Source of the DNA: Sulfurovum sp.
Lineage (GTDB): Bacteria; Campylobacterota; Campylobacteria; Campylobacterales; Sulfurovaceae
Reading direction: 5' to 3'
Length of the DNA stretch: 64,000 nucleotides
Assembly (NCBI RefSeq): GCF_015493435.1
Contig: NZ_WGDD01000014.1
Span: 1-64,000, forward strand
A program made the translations under genes and the position numbers. This document shows, in pieces, positions 23,307-33,706 of the stretch. The notes below the pieces were generated by a model, which made no database searches, was not told the origin of the DNA, and saw only the letters and a program-made list of their open reading frames with translations. The stretch's first letter is position 1; each line of letters opens with the position of its first letter.

Positions 23307-25793
23307 ATGCAAAACCTACCCATAAATCATGTCATTCCCGAAGTCAGAGAAAAACTTCAGACACATACCCGTCTTGTGCTTCAGGCACCTCCGGGAGCAG
23401 GAAAGACCACTGCGCTGCCACTGGCACTGCTTGACGAACCCTGGCTGGCCGGAAGGCAGATCATGCTGCTTGAACCCCGCCGGCTGGCAGTGCGTTCTTC
23501 CGCTGTACGTATGGCTGGATTGTTGGGTGAAAAGGTGGGACAGCGCATCGGGTACCAGATCAAGATGGAGTCTGTGCAGAGCAAGGAAACCAAAATACTT
23601 CTTGTGACAGAAGGCATACTCACACGAAAACTGCAGAATGACCCGGGGCTGGAGAATGTGGCACTGCTTATTTTCGATGAATTTCATGAACGCTCCCTGC
23701 ACGCTGACCTCTCTTTGGCTTTGGCACTTGAGTTCCAGTCTGTGCTGCGCGAAGATTTGAAAATACTCGTTATGTCCGCAACACTTGATACGTCGGCTAT
23801 TGCTGCACTGTTGGGCAATGCACCGGTCGTGCGGAGCGAAGGCCGTTCCTTCCCTGTGGAGCGTGTTTATCTGGATGCGAATACCCCTCAACCCGCAGGC
23901 AAGTCTCTGCCGGCATACATTCACAGGCTTTTGCTCAGGCTGCTCTCCTCAGAAGAAGGGAACATTCTTGTTTTTCTTCCGGGCATACGGCAGATCAAAG
24001 CAGTGGAAAAACTGCTTGGAGGGAAGAAGCCACAAAACGTCTATGTTGCCGCACTCTACGGAAATCTCAGCAAGGAGGCACAGGACAAAGCCATCGAAGC
24101 ACCGCCAGAAGGCATAAGGAAAGTAGTGCTTTCTACCAATATTGCGCAGACTTCTCTGACCATTGAAGGTATTAAAATCGTGGTAGACTCCGGGCTTCAG
24201 AATGTCTCTGTCTTTAACCCCTTTACAGGTATGAACAAACTGGAGAGTCGGTTCATTTCCAAAGATACTGCCGTGCAAAGGGCCGGACGGGCAGGAAGAC
24301 TTTCTGCGGGGAAAGCCTTCCATCTGTGGCCGAAATCCAAAATACTCCCCGAACATGACACACCCGAAATACTCTCGGCCGATCTGAGTCAACTTGTTTT
24401 GGAGCTGGCATGCTGGGGGAATGATGATATACACACTTTCTCCTGGGTGGATATTCCGCCCGTTACTGCCATATTCCATGCCAAAACACTGCTGCTGCAG
24501 CTGGGTGCGCTGGATGAGAACGGCCGTATCACAGTGCACGGAGAAGCGATGAGCGCTTACGGACTTCACCCGAGGCTTGCCCATATGATGCTTAAAGCCA
24601 AAGAGATGAACCTCTCCTATGAGGCTTCTCTTCTGGCAGTACTTGTGACCGAAAAAGAGATCTATACCCAGACGTATGCTTCGGCAGATTTGCGGGAACG
24701 GGTCATTACCCTGCATGATGTTGCCCAAAAAGCGGATGTCAATGCCGGACTGGTCAACCTCAAACAGTGCCGTTATCTTCTTGCCAATGCCAAACGTATT
24801 GAAAAGAGACAACCTTCAACCCTTGACACGGAACATTTGGGTGTGCTTCTTGCCTTTGCCTACCCTGACCGTGTGGCCCAGCTGCGTCATACCAACAAAG
24901 GTATTTACCTCCTTTCCAACGGGAAAGGCGCACATCTGCATCATGATGATACGCTTTTTAACACTTCGTACCTTGTTATCTCCGATCTTGATGCCAAAAG
25001 TACCAATGCTACCATTTACAAAGCTGTTTCACTGAGTCTTGCAGAGATCGAAACCTATCTGGAAACGGAAACACATGAACGGGTTACGTGGAATGAAACA
25101 GAGGCACGGGTGGAAGTACGAAAAGTTGAATGTCTGGGAAAACTCACTCTCAAAGAGACACAATTGAAAAGTACCGACAGTCCCGAAGTTCTGGAAGTAC
25201 TCCTAGAGGAACTTGCGGCACTGGGCCTGGAAGTCCTGCACTGGAGCAAAGAGGCAAAAACACTCAGGGAAAGGGTAAATTTCCTGCACTTTCACGATAA
25301 CGATTTCCCCAACTTCTCCGGGGCGTATCTGGTAAAAAATATGGATATCTGGCTGGCACCCTGTCTTTATGGCATCACGACACTCAAAGCCTGTCAGAAC
25401 CTCGATCTCTACCAGATGCTTCTGGGACAGCTGAGCTACGAGCAGGTCCGCAGACTCGACACACTCGCCCCGCTCAGATACAAGGTCGCCAGCGGTTCAC
25501 ACATAGGCATAGATTACAGTAATCCGCAGCAACCTGTATTGGCTGTGCGTCTGCAGGAAATGTTCGGTACCCGGAATACCCCTGCCGTACTCGGAGGAAA
25601 AGTCAAACTGATGCTGCACCTTCTTTCTCCCGCTTCCCGTCCTGTGCAGGTTACGCAGGACTTGAAAAGTTTTTGGGAAAATACGTATGGGGAAGTCAAA
25701 AAAGAGTTGCGGGGAAAATACAAAAAACACTACTGGCCGGATGATCCCCTTGAAGCCAGGGCGACTTCCAAAACAAAAAAGCATATGGGATGA
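23307..25793 (+). CDS. hrpB: ATP-dependent helicase HrpB
   Basis: 828 residues, normal length for HrpB. Walker A is APPGAGKTT (27-35), the DEAH-box variant is D-E-F-H-E-R-S, SAT is M-S-A-T-L-D, and motif VI is Q-R-A-G-R-A-G-R. A helicase-associated HA2 region and the HrpB C-terminal domain follow (end motif near D-D-P-L-E-A-R-A, typical H-Y-W-P-D-D-P). HrpB is a DExH helicase of poorly known role in RNA processing. The frame is open upstream to 23220, but the ATG at 23307 begins the conserved N-terminus, and TATAAT ends 6 nt before it without a Shine-Dalgarno; probably leaderless, as for the divergent helicase. Confidence 0.94.
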   Translation: MQNLPINHVIPEVREKLQTHTRLVLQAPPGAGKTTALPLALLDEPWLAGRQIMLLEPRRLAVRSSAVRMAGLLGEKVGQRIGYQIKMESVQSKETKILLVTEGILTRKLQNDPGLENVALLIFDEFHERSLHADLSLALALEFQSVLREDLKILVMSATLDTSAIAALLGNAPVVRSEGRSFPVERVYLDANTPQPAGKSLPAYIHRLLLRLLSSEEGNILVFLPGIRQIKAVEKLLGGKKPQNVYVAALYGNLSKEAQDKAIEAPPEGIRKVVLSTNIAQTSLTIEGIKIVVDSGLQNVSVFNPFTGMNKLESRFISKDTAVQRAGRAGRLSAGKAFHLWPKSKILPEHDTPEILSADLSQLVLELACWGNDDIHTFSWVDIPPVTAIFHAKTLLLQLGALDENGRITVHGEAMSAYGLHPRLAHMMLKAKEMNLSYEASLLAVLVTEKEIYTQTYASADLRERVITLHDVAQKADVNAGLVNLKQCRYLLANAKRIEKRQPSTLDTEHLGVLLAFAYPDRVAQLRHTNKGIYLLSNGKGAHLHHDDTLFNTSYLVISDLDAKSTNATIYKAVSLSLAEIETYLETETHERVTWNETEARVEVRKVECLGKLTLKETQLKSTDSPEVLEVLLEELAALGLEVLHWSKEAKTLRERVNFLHFHDNDFPNFSGAYLVKNMDIWLAPCLYGITTLKACQNLDLYQMLLGQLSYEQVRRLDTLAPLRYKVASGSHIGIDYSNPQQPVLAVRLQEMFGTRNTPAVLGGKVKLMLHLLSPASRPVQVTQDLKSFWENTYGEVKKELRGKYKKHYWPDDPLEARATSKTKKHMG

Positions 25794-25808
25794 AAACAGA
25801 CCGGGAAA

Positions 25809-25834
25809 TGCCACTGCGGATCTCCGCAGTGGCA
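25809..25834. terminator. Strong hairpin between convergent hrpB and clpB
   Basis: TGCCACTGCGG - ATCT - CCGCAGTGGCA: 11-bp GC-rich stem with a 4-nt loop in the 57-bp gap. On the clpB side the stem is followed by TTTCCC; on the hrpB side no U-tract follows. Likely a bidirectional transcription end. Confidence 0.6.
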
Positions 25835-25850
25835 ACAGGGGGAGGAGGCA

Positions 25851-28424
25851 TCAGGAGATATGTACTTCGATCTCTCCGTTCTGCACATCAAACTCGACGG
25901 TACTGCCTTCGACGACTTTGTCTTCAAGGATAAGTTCTGCCAGTTTGTCCTCGACCACTTCATAAAGGGCTCTTTTGAGCGGTCTCGCACCGTAAACCGG
26001 GTCGAAGCCCGCTTCGGCGATATAGGCTTTGGCTGCCGGTGTCAGACTGATCTTGATATCACGCTCTGCCAGTTTTGCCTGAATACTCTTAAAGAGGATA
26101 TCGACAATGCTGGTGATCGCCTCGAGATCGAGCGGGTTGAAGATGACGATGTCATCAAGACGGTTGAGGAATTCAGGTTTGAAATGGCGCTTTAACTCGT
26201 CATTCACCGCTTTTCTTCTGTCCTCGGGATCTCTGAACTCCATGATCTTGTCTGACGCGATATTCGATGTCATAATGATAATGGTGTTCTTGAAGTCTAC
26301 CGTGACCCCTTTATTGTCTGTCAGACGACCGTCATCGAGCACTTGGAGGAGTGTGTTGAACACATCCGGGTGGGCTTTCTCGATCTCGTCGAAAAGGACG
26401 ACAGAGTACGGCTTTCTTCTGACCGCTTCGGTCAACTGTCCGCCTTCGTCGTAACCGACATATCCCGGAGGTGCACCGACCAGTCTGCTGGCTGCATGTT
26501 TCTCCATGTACTCACTCATATCGATACGGATGAGCGACTTCTCACTGTCGAAGAGGAACTTCGCCAGTGTCTTGGCGACCTGTGTCTTACCGACCCCTGT
26601 AGGGCCGAGGAACATGAAGCTGCCGATAGGACGGTTGACATCGCTCAGACCTGCCTTGTTACGCTTGATGGCACGTGCGACCGCTTTAAGTGCTTCTTCC
26701 TGCCCTACTACTTCTTCCTTGAGGATGCTTTCGATCGCAAGGATCTTTTCTTTTTCACCCTGAAGCATTTTATTGACCGAAATGCCCGTCCAGCGACTGA
26801 CGATGCTGGCGATCATTTCTTCATCAACAGAATTCTTGAGCAGTGTACCTTCTGCCATCATCATGTTCCATTTCTCTTCGAGTGCTTTAAGCTCTTCCTG
26901 TTTTGCCGGAATCTGTCCGTACTCGATCTCGGCAGCCTTGTTGAAATCTCCTTCACGCTTTACAAGCTCAGCCTGTGTCTTGAGTGATTCAATAGCAGAT
27001 TTTACTTCTGCGATCTGGTTAAAGACTTCTTTTTCATTGTCGAACTGGTTTTGCAGGGAAACCCTCTTCTCTTCCATATCGGCCAACTCTTTTTCTATCT
27101 CTTCAAGGCGTGCTGTATTTTTTTCACTCTCTTCCATCTTCAGTGCTTCTTTTTCAACCTGAAGTGTAGAAATCTCGCGTTTGATCTTCGCAAGGTCAGT
27201 CGGCTCGCTTTCGATCTGCATTTTGAGCTCTGCCGCTGCTTCATCGATCAGGTCGATCGCCTTGTCGGGGAGGAACCTGTCGGTAATGTATCGGTCAGAC
27301 AGCTTCGCCGCAGCCACCAGTGCACCGTCGGTAATGATAACATTGTGGTGCGTCTCCAGTCTGTCTTTGATCCCTCTGAGGATCTGCAGGGCTTCGTTGA
27401 TGCTCGGCTCATCGACTTTTACCGGCTGGAAACGTCTCTGGAGCGCCGCATCTTTCTCGAAGTACTTTCTGTACTCTTTGAGTGTCGTCGCACCAATGGT
27501 ATGGAGTTCACCACGTGCCAGTGCCGGTTTGAGGATGTTGGCCGCATCCATGCTTCCTTCGCTCGCTCCCGCACCTACGATAGTGTGGATCTCATCGATG
27601 AAAAGAATGATGTTGGCCGCCTCTTTGACTTCGTCGACAACGGCTTTGAGCCTGTCTTCAAATTCTCCTCTGTATTTTGCTCCGGCGATCAGACGGCTCA
27701 TATCCAGTGAGATAACACGCATATTTTGAAGGCTGATAGGTACCTCTTTGTTGACGATACGCTGTGCAAGTCCTTCTACTATGGCTGTTTTACCGGTACC
27801 CGGCTCCCCTATCAGGATAGGGTTGTTCTTTGTCTTTCGGATAAGGATCTGCATCACACGCTGAACCTCTTCGTCACGGCCGATGACCGGGTCAAGTTCG
27901 CCGTCGAGTGCTTTCTGGTTCAAGTCTATTCCGTACTGGGCAAGCGCTTCAAGGGTTTCGTCACCGCTCTGGGAATCTATCTGCTTTCCACCGCGGATCG
28001 ACTCAAGGGTCTTTTTGAACTCGGAAATATCAACATATTTTCCGAGAATATCTCTGATGAAACTTTCATCGGCATTGGCAAGCAGCCAGGCATCTACAGC
28101 AAGATACTGGTCTCCGTTGGCAGCCATGACACCTTCTGCATTCTGTAGTGAACGGACAAGGTTCTGTCCCAGTTTGATATTCTCTTTGGTCACGGTTGAC
28201 ACTGTCGGCAGTTTATTTGCCACGGATTTGGCTTCCAGTTCAACTGCTGCTTTGTCGACATTCATTTTGTTGAGTGCCTGGTTCAAAATGGAATTGCTGT
28301 TGGTCAATAACGCCCAGATAAGATGGATAGGCTCTACTTCCTGATTCTTATTATGTAATGCAAGGGAAACACCCGATTCAATGGTTCCCTGCATTTGGTT
28401 GGTTAGTTTTTCTAATATACTCAT
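25851..28424 (-). CDS. clpB: ATP-dependent disaggregase ClpB
   Basis: 857 residues, the standard length. The N-domain (about 1-145) is followed by AAA-1 with Walker A GEPGTGKT (about 205) and the motif [12 protein letters not shown], a coiled-coil middle domain (about 400-525, rich in Glu/Lys/Leu), and AAA-2 with GPTGVGKT (about 605) and [11 protein letters not shown]. ClpB works with DnaK to dissolve heat-induced protein aggregates in the cytoplasm. The middle domain separates it from ClpA/ClpC. Start ATG with AGGAG 7 nt upstream. The promoter has perfect -35/-10 hexamers overlapped by a HAIR-like inverted repeat, which indicates HspR-type repression as known in Helicobacter and Campylobacter. 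Confidence 0.97.
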   Translation of the reverse strand: MSILEKLTNQMQGTIESGVSLALHNKNQEVEPIHLIWALLTNSNSILNQALNKMNVDKAAVELEAKSVANKLPTVSTVTKENIKLGQNLVRSLQNAEGVMAANGDQYLAVDAWLLANADESFIRDILGKYVDISEFKKTLESIRGGKQIDSQSGDETLEALAQYGIDLNQKALDGELDPVIGRDEEVQRVMQILIRKTKNNPILIGEPGTGKTAIVEGLAQRIVNKEVPISLQNMRVISLDMSRLIAGAKYRGEFEDRLKAVVDEVKEAANIILFIDEIHTIVGAGASEGSMDAANILKPALARGELHTIGATTLKEYRKYFEKDAALQRRFQPVKVDEPSINEALQILRGIKDRLETHHNVIITDGALVAAAKLSDRYITDRFLPDKAIDLIDEAAAELKMQIESEPTDLAKIKREISTLQVEKEALKMEESEKNTARLEEIEKELADMEEKRVSLQNQFDNEKEVFNQIAEVKSAIESLKTQAELVKREGDFNKAAEIEYGQIPAKQEELKALEEKWNMMMAEGTLLKNSVDEEMIASIVSRWTGISVNKMLQGEKEKILAIESILKEEVVGQEEALKAVARAIKRNKAGLSDVNRPIGSFMFLGPTGVGKTQVAKTLAKFLFDSEKSLIRIDMSEYMEKHAASRLVGAPPGYVGYDEGGQLTEAVRRKPYSVVLFDEIEKAHPDVFNTLLQVLDDGRLTDNKGVTVDFKNTIIIMTSNIASDKIMEFRDPEDRRKAVNDELKRHFKPEFLNRLDDIVIFNPLDLEAITSIVDILFKSIQAKLAERDIKISLTPAAKAYIAEAGFDPVYGARPLKRALYEVVEDKLAELILEDKVVEGSTVEFDVQNGEIEVHIS

Positions 28425-28460
28425 AATGATCTCCTGCTAATAGCTGATTAATTTAAAAGT

Positions 28461-28490
28461 ATTATACAACTTTAGTCACTCCTTGTCAAG
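28461..28490 (-). promoter_or_regulatory. clpB sigma-70 promoter overlapped by HAIR-like (HspR) operator
   Basis: Minus strand TTGACA (28484-28489), 17 bp, TATAAT (28461-28466). CTTGACA-N7-ACTAAAG (28470-28490) matches the HspR box CTTGAGT-N7-ACTCAAG at 11 of 14 fixed positions and covers the -35 and spacer. Confidence 0.72.
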
Positions 28491-28631
28491 TTTCTTTATG
28501 AAAATGGCTTAATAATCAAAAAAAGACAGTGTTTAACTTCAATTTACCCTGTATGACTATGATAGCAAAACAGCAACCTCTTAGAGAGATTTCTATAAAA
28601 TAATAACTCAATTAATGGAGAAACATCACCG

Positions 28632-30002
28632 ATGATCAAAAAAAGTAAAAAAATCATTGCTACCGGTCTGCTTTCAACACTGACCGCTGCCTATCTTTTC
28701 GGCGGTTTTGCAGAAGCAAAAAGTACAACCACACAATCTACGGCAAAAGAAAAACTTGAAGCCTACATTAAATTCACACAGATACTCAATGTGATCGAAA
28801 AAGAGTATGTGGATGAAACCAATACGACTGAACTCATAAACAAAGCACTCAAAGGGCTGATGACGAATCTTGATTCCCACTCCAATTTTATGGATACCAA
28901 AGAATACAAGGACCTTACCGTACAGACCAAAGGGGAATTCGGAGGACTGGGTATTTCTGTAGGCATGAAAGACGGTGCACTGACCGTTATCGCCCCGCTT
29001 GAAGGTACACCGGCCAAAAAAGCGGGTATCAAAGCAGGAGACATCATCCTCAAGATCAATAACAAGGCAACGATCGGTATGTCTATCGACGAATCGGTCA
29101 AACTGATGCGCGGCAAACCCGGTACAGATATCGTATTGACGGTCGTCAGAAAAAAAGCACCCAAGCCGCTGACCATCAAGATCACCAGAGCGATCATCAA
29201 AATCCAGTCGGTTTATGCGAAAAACCTGGCAACAGACAAAAATCTTCTCTACCTTCACGTGACATCATTTGACCAGAAGGTTGTCGAAAGTATGAAAAAA
29301 GCCATTGCAGACCATAACGATACGAAAGGTATTATCCTGGATCTGAGAAACAACCCGGGCGGACTGCTCGACCAGGCAGTCGGTCTTGTTAATATGTTTG
29401 TAAAAAAAGGTGTGATAGTCAGTCAGAAAGGACGCAGCAAGCTTGAAAACGTAGAGTACAAAGCTACCCCGGAAAATACAGATACAAAAACGCCTATGGT
29501 GGTGCTTGTCAACGGCGGATCTGCCAGTGCAAGCGAAATTGTTTCCGGTGCGCTTCAGGACTTCAACCGTTCTGTTATTGTCGGAGAAAAAACATTCGGT
29601 AAAGGTTCCGTACAGGTGGTGCTTCCCATTGGCGACAAAGAAGCTTTGAAACTCACTGTAGCACGCTACTATCTTCCCAGCGGACGTACGATACAGGCAA
29701 AAGGCGTTACACCGGATATTCTGGTACATTACGGTGAGATCCCGAGAAAACAGGACCCCCTTTTCCTTAAAGAGGCAGATTTGAAACAGCACCTTGAAGA
29801 AGAGCTGCAAAAGATCGATAGCAATGCCACAACAAAATCGATAAGGGTAGATACCAATGCTACGGACAGCAATCTGACACTCTCTGCAGACCAGAACAAG
29901 TCTTCGATCATTACAGAGGACCAACTCTATAAAGATGCGCAGCTGAAGATCGGTGTAGACATTCTCAAAGCACTGGTTATCACACATAAAGGAAAACAAT
30001 AA
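28632..30002 (+). CDS. ctpA: Carboxyl-terminal processing protease (S41 family)
   Basis: 456 residues. A signal or anchor helix (about 8-29), a short N-terminal helical domain, a PDZ domain (about 95-180; F-G-G-L-G-I-S-V-G, then [13 protein letters not shown]) and the S41 core follow. The catalytic Ser lies in [11 protein letters not shown] and the catalytic Lys in [11 protein letters not shown]. It cleaves C-terminal tails of periplasmic proteins. GGAG precedes the ATG, and TATAAAAT lies about 30 nt further up. Its stop overlaps the purC start (TAATG), so protease and purine genes are one transcription and translation unit. Confidence 0.95.
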   Translation: MIKKSKKIIATGLLSTLTAAYLFGGFAEAKSTTTQSTAKEKLEAYIKFTQILNVIEKEYVDETNTTELINKALKGLMTNLDSHSNFMDTKEYKDLTVQTKGEFGGLGISVGMKDGALTVIAPLEGTPAKKAGIKAGDIILKINNKATIGMSIDESVKLMRGKPGTDIVLTVVRKKAPKPLTIKITRAIIKIQSVYAKNLATDKNLLYLHVTSFDQKVVESMKKAIADHNDTKGIILDLRNNPGGLLDQAVGLVNMFVKKGVIVSQKGRSKLENVEYKATPENTDTKTPMVVLVNGGSASASEIVSGALQDFNRSVIVGEKTFGKGSVQVVLPIGDKEALKLTVARYYLPSGRTIQAKGVTPDILVHYGEIPRKQDPLFLKEADLKQHLEEELQKIDSNATTKSIRVDTNATDSNLTLSADQNKSSIITEDQLYKDAQLKIGVDILKALVITHKGKQ

Positions 30003-30736
30003 TGGCAAAAGATTCACCGGTCAAGCAGAAACTTGTCTATGAAGGCAAAGCAAAAAAGATTTGGACTACAAAAGACGATGATCTTTATATTTCTGAATTC
30101 AAAGATGATCTCACCGCTTTCAACGGTGAAAAAAAATCGAGTGAAGAGGGAAAAGGTGCACTTAACAACAAAATCTCTACCGAACTCTTCAAGTTTCTCA
30201 ATGCAAAAGGTATCCCTACACATTTTGTAGAAATGCTGGATGATAATCATATGCTTCACAAAAAAGCCGAAGTGATCCTCATTGAAGTGATCGTCAGAAA
30301 TATTGCAACAGGAAGTCTCAGCCGCAATCTCGGCATAGAAGACGGGAAAATACTTCCGTTCACTCTGGTGGAATTCGATTACAAGAACGATGAACTCGGC
30401 GACCCCAAACTCAATGACCAGCACTGTATGATCCTCGGACTTGTTGAAGAAGAAGCGGAACTTGACTACATCCGGTATATGGCACGCAGGATCAACAAAC
30501 TGCTTAAAGCGTTCTATGCCGAAAGAAAGCTTACGCTTGTTGACTTTAAACTGGAGTTCGGCAGAGACAGCAACGGCAATATCATTCTCATCGATGAACT
30601 CAGCCCGGACAATTTCAGACTTTGGGACAGCGAAAGCGGAGAGAAAATGGATAAAGACAGATTCAGAGAAGGTTTAGGCGGATTGAAAGTGGCTTATGAA
30701 GAGGTATTGAACAGAATTCTTGGAGGAACAAAGTAA
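30002..30736 (+). CDS. purC: Phosphoribosylaminoimidazole-succinocarboxamide synthase (SAICAR synthetase)
   Basis: 244 residues, full length. It carries [12 protein letters not shown] near the start (ATP-binding strand), [11 protein letters not shown] (about 99-109) and [11 protein letters not shown] (about 199-209). It ligates CAIR with aspartate in purine synthesis in the cytoplasm. It is coupled by TAATG junctions to ctpA upstream and purS downstream. The purC-purS-purQ order is common in Campylobacterota. Confidence 0.97.
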   Translation: MAKDSPVKQKLVYEGKAKKIWTTKDDDLYISEFKDDLTAFNGEKKSSEEGKGALNNKISTELFKFLNAKGIPTHFVEMLDDNHMLHKKAEVILIEVIVRNIATGSLSRNLGIEDGKILPFTLVEFDYKNDELGDPKLNDQHCMILGLVEEEAELDYIRYMARRINKLLKAFYAERKLTLVDFKLEFGRDSNGNIILIDELSPDNFRLWDSESGEKMDKDRFREGLGGLKVAYEEVLNRILGGTK

Positions 30737-30975
30737 TGACAGCGATCGTAAATGTATTTTTGAAAGAAGGTGTACTGGACCCGCAGGGAAAAGCAGCCCA
30801 TCATGCACTGGAGTCACTCGGTTTTGGCGATGTGGAAGATGTGCGCATCGGCAAACAGATCGTTATCAAACTCAATACGGACGATAAGGTCAAAGCGGAA
30901 GCGGAAGTCAAAGAAATGTGCGAAACCCTGCTTGCCAACACCGTCATCGAAGACTATACGATAGAGATAGCGTAA
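30736..30975 (+). CDS. purS: Phosphoribosylformylglycinamidine synthase subunit PurS
   Basis: 79 residues, the normal size. The pattern V-N-V-F-L-K-E-G-V-L-D-P-Q-G-K-A (about 5-20) and the closing E-M-C-E-T-L-L-A-N-T-V-I-E-D-Y are diagnostic. PurS bridges PurQ and the small-type PurL. It shares TAATG-type overlaps with purC and purQ. The matching purL is not in this window. Confidence 0.95.
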   Translation: MTAIVNVFLKEGVLDPQGKAAHHALESLGFGDVEDVRIGKQIVIKLNTDDKVKAEAEVKEMCETLLANTVIEDYTIEIA

Positions 30976-31646
30976 TGAAAGTAGCGGTACTAAGATTTCC
31001 GGGAACGAACTGTGAGTTTGATACCCAGTACGCTTTTGATAAGCTCGGGCACACTACTGAGCTGGTATGGCACGAAGAAGAGAAACTTCCGGAAAGTATC
31101 GATCTTGTGGTCGTTCCCGGCGGATTTTCCTACGGAGACTATCTCCGTTCCGGTTCTATTGCACGGTTTTCGCCTGTCATGAAAGCGGTTAAAGCCTATG
31201 CGGAAGAAGGCGGCAGGGTACTGGGTATCTGCAACGGTTTCCAGATACTGACTGAAGCTGGCATGCTGCCCGGTGCACTCAAACGCAACAACAATCTGCA
31301 TTTTATTTCCAAATATCAGAATCTCTGTGTGATCAACAATGACAATGCCTTTTTGAACCGCTGTGACAAAGGAGAAGTGCTCAATATTCCTATTGCCCAT
31401 GCAGACGGGAACTATTATATAGATGATGAGGGATTCCAGGCACTGGAAGCCAACGGTCAGATCTTGCTTCGCTACTCGGATGCAGAGGGAAACCCTGTCG
31501 TAGTGAACGGTTCCGTCACTTCCATTGCAGGTGTCTGCAATGCGTCCAAAAATGTTTATGGTCTTATGCCGCACCCGGAACGTGCGCTTGAAGCGCTGCT
31601 CGGCAGTGAAGATGGTGTCCGTATGCTCAAAGGTTTCGAGTCCTGA
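30975..31646 (+). CDS. purQ: Phosphoribosylformylglycinamidine synthase glutaminase subunit PurQ
   Basis: 223 residues. The start at 30975 overlaps the purS stop by one base and gives the conserved MKVAVLRFPGTNCEFD; the frame is open further upstream inside purS but that part is not conserved. The class I amidotransferase triad is visible: nucleophile Cys86 in L-G-I-C-N-G-F-Q and His/Glu in M-P-H-P-E-R-A. It supplies ammonia from glutamine to PurL. Confidence 0.96.
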   Translation: MKVAVLRFPGTNCEFDTQYAFDKLGHTTELVWHEEEKLPESIDLVVVPGGFSYGDYLRSGSIARFSPVMKAVKAYAEEGGRVLGICNGFQILTEAGMLPGALKRNNNLHFISKYQNLCVINNDNAFLNRCDKGEVLNIPIAHADGNYYIDDEGFQALEANGQILLRYSDAEGNPVVVNGSVTSIAGVCNASKNVYGLMPHPERALEALLGSEDGVRMLKGFES

Positions 31647-32689
31647 TGCCGTTACTGCGTTCCTTGGGCTTTATGCTCCTTGCAGTGTTTGCTTTCACTG
31701 CCCTACTGAACGCAGAAGCCGAATATAAGTACAGCTATGTACCTAAAAAGATTTATGAGAACCAGCTTTTCCCCCTCACCGTGATCGATACAGCCCGTAC
31801 CAAAGATGACAATCCCCGTTTCAAGTTCGATCCTGTGAGCCCTGTACAGCCTGTTTTTCAGGAGCCGCTGGTGGTTCACAACGGCAGTGACAGTTTCTAT
31901 ACCTTTTACTTTAAAGCAGACAAGGTCGATGTGAATATCCCGCGGCTTTTTATTGTTTCAGGTTCTGTCGATACTTCGCTGGACCCGCAAACCATTCCTC
32001 TGGCACACCTTAAACCCAGAAAGGATTTCTGCGGTGTACTCGCTGCCGATATGAAGATCAAGGGTTCCCAGGTATCGAACTATGATGAGAAAAACCATCT
32101 TGTCACACTTTCTATCGAAGCATATGAAGCCAATCTTGAAGATATGCACCTGAAACACGTAGAAGAATCCGGACTTGAAGATTTACACAGAACATTTGCC
32201 AAGGTAACGGCAGAATTTTATGTTGTACTTCCTCTCAAACAGAAAAATATCAGGTTTACCTACTTCAATACCATTAAAAACCAATATGTATTTCTTGAAG
32301 CTTCTGCGGAACTTGCCGATGATTCAGTGACGACTCAGTCCGATCTGAACCCCAAAGAAGACAGTTTTGAAAAACTGAAAAAGTACACGTTCGTTTTCCT
32401 GACAGGATTCTTCCTGTTGATGTCCCTCGTTAAAAGGGATTTTTTCTTTCTTGTGCTGGGGGTTGTTTCTCTTATTACCCTGCTGACATTCTACATACCG
32501 CACAAAAAGATCTGTGTCAAACAGGGAGCTCCGCTCTATCTGCTCCCTACACAGACCAGTACGATCGGTACAAAGATAGATGAGGATTTCGAAACATCAC
32601 TGTTGGGAAAACGTGAAGAGTTTCGTAAAATAGAATATAAAAACGGAATTATAGGATGGGTCAAAAATGAAGATCTCTGCAAAAATTAG
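31646..32689 (+). CDS. Exported/membrane protein with C-terminal SH3-like domain
   Basis: 347 residues. An N-terminal signal segment (about 1-22, ...TALLNAEA) precedes an extracytoplasmic beta-rich region (about 25-230), two adjacent membrane helices (about 248-262 and 266-285), and a C-terminal SH3-like segment (about 290-347; K-Q-G-A-P-L-Y-L-L-P-T near 294-304 and N-G-I-I-G-W-V-K-N near 334-342). I do not recognise a named function. It overlaps purQ by one base and the acyltransferase by 23 nt, so it belongs to the ctp-pur unit. The protein may sense or bind the cell wall, but that is inference from the SH3-like end. Confidence 0.75.
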   Translation: MPLLRSLGFMLLAVFAFTALLNAEAEYKYSYVPKKIYENQLFPLTVIDTARTKDDNPRFKFDPVSPVQPVFQEPLVVHNGSDSFYTFYFKADKVDVNIPRLFIVSGSVDTSLDPQTIPLAHLKPRKDFCGVLAADMKIKGSQVSNYDEKNHLVTLSIEAYEANLEDMHLKHVEESGLEDLHRTFAKVTAEFYVVLPLKQKNIRFTYFNTIKNQYVFLEASAELADDSVTTQSDLNPKEDSFEKLKKYTFVFLTGFFLLMSLVKRDFFFLVLGVVSLITLLTFYIPHKKICVKQGAPLYLLPTQTSTIGTKIDEDFETSLLGKREEFRKIEYKNGIIGWVKNEDLCKN

Positions 32690-33377
32690 ATTTCTCTGGA
32701 ATGCTTTTGTCATTGCGGTCAATACTGGTGCGGTCATGATACCTGCGATCATGCTCTTTCCTAAACACAAAGGTGCCATTATGCACAACCTCAATCGGGT
32801 AACCCTCTTTTTAATGGGAGCGAAAGTCGTGCAGGAAGGGGCAATGGATCCGGAGGCAGATATGTATGTCATGAACCATCAGGGGATCATCGATATCATC
32901 GGTATGGAAGCACTGCAGGATAGGCATCTTATGTGGGTAGCCAAAAAAGAGCTTTTTTCAATGCCCATCTACGGACATCTTCTGCGTCATGGTGATATGA
33001 TCTCCCTTGACAGAGGTAACAAGGCCGGCTTGATCAAACTGATGAAAGATGTTAAAGTCTCTCTGGATGAGAAACACCGTGCCATCGCTATTTTTCCGGA
33101 AGGTACAAGAGCCAAGGACCAGAAACTGCTCCCTTTTAAACAGGGAACGAAGATCATTGCAGAAAAACTGAAACTTAAAGTACAGCCGGTTGTGATCACC
33201 GGAAGCAAATGGATACTCAATGAGCATGACAGAACTGCCCATGGCGGAACAGTGCATTACAAATTTCTGCCGACTGTTGCCGTGGACAAAAATGACAAAG
33301 AGTGGTTTGACAGACTTCATGACCAAATGCAGCAAACAATAGACAATGAATATACCAACCATCATCGCAGCCGATAG
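32667..33377 (+). CDS. plsC: 1-acyl-sn-glycerol-3-phosphate acyltransferase (PlsC family)
   Basis: 236 residues. An N-terminal membrane helix (about 10-30) is followed by the acyltransferase H-x4-D motif (N-H-Q-G-I-I-D, His71/Asp76), an F-P-E-G-T-R substrate-binding motif (about 145) and P-V-V-I-T-G-S. It makes phosphatidic acid from lysophosphatidic acid at the inner membrane. Start ATG lies within the 3' end of the preceding gene (23-nt overlap), with AGGATGG as ribosome-binding site. Last named gene of the ctp-pur unit. A second, unusual PlsC domain is found in the fusion at 37708-39834. Confidence 0.9.
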   Translation: MKISAKIRFLWNAFVIAVNTGAVMIPAIMLFPKHKGAIMHNLNRVTLFLMGAKVVQEGAMDPEADMYVMNHQGIIDIIGMEALQDRHLMWVAKKELFSMPIYGHLLRHGDMISLDRGNKAGLIKLMKDVKVSLDEKHRAIAIFPEGTRAKDQKLLPFKQGTKIIAEKLKLKVQPVVITGSKWILNEHDRTAHGGTVHYKFLPTVAVDKNDKEWFDRLHDQMQQTIDNEYTNHHRSR

Positions 33378-33430
33378 CAGCAGTTTCTGCTGTTCCATGC
33401 GTACTGAAAATTTTACTAAGAGGAAATAGC

Positions 33431-33691
33431 GTGTCAACACTACAATCAATGATCGAAAAACATATTAAAAAACTGGTTCATCCTTTAAAAGAGGATGAAG
33501 AACTGCTTGCCGCCCTGAAAGTCAAACTGACAAAGAAAGAATTAAAACTGCTCAAAGCATGGGCAGAAGAGATTCCTGCAAAAGAGGTTATGCTGAAATT
33601 GAATTTGAATGAAGAACGCTACACAGAACTTTCTGCCAAACTGATTAAAAAGCTCAATCAGGAGAAGATCAAGCAGGCCATCTGCAGATAG
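33431..33691 (+). CDS. Small helical hypothetical protein
   Basis: 86 residues, GTG start with AGAGGAAATA upstream. Highly charged and helical (L-K-E-D-E-E-L-L-A-A-L-K-V-K, then L-K-L-L-K-A-W-A-E-E-I-P near 42-52 and L-N-L-N-E-E-R-Y near 58-65), which hints at a helix-turn-helix-like fold. It has no signal peptide. Family not recognised. Confidence 0.7.
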   Translation: MSTLQSMIEKHIKKLVHPLKEDEELLAALKVKLTKKELKLLKAWAEEIPAKEVMLKLNLNEERYTELSAKLIKKLNQEKIKQAICR

Positions 33692-33706
33692 CCTCCCTGC
33701 TTTGTT

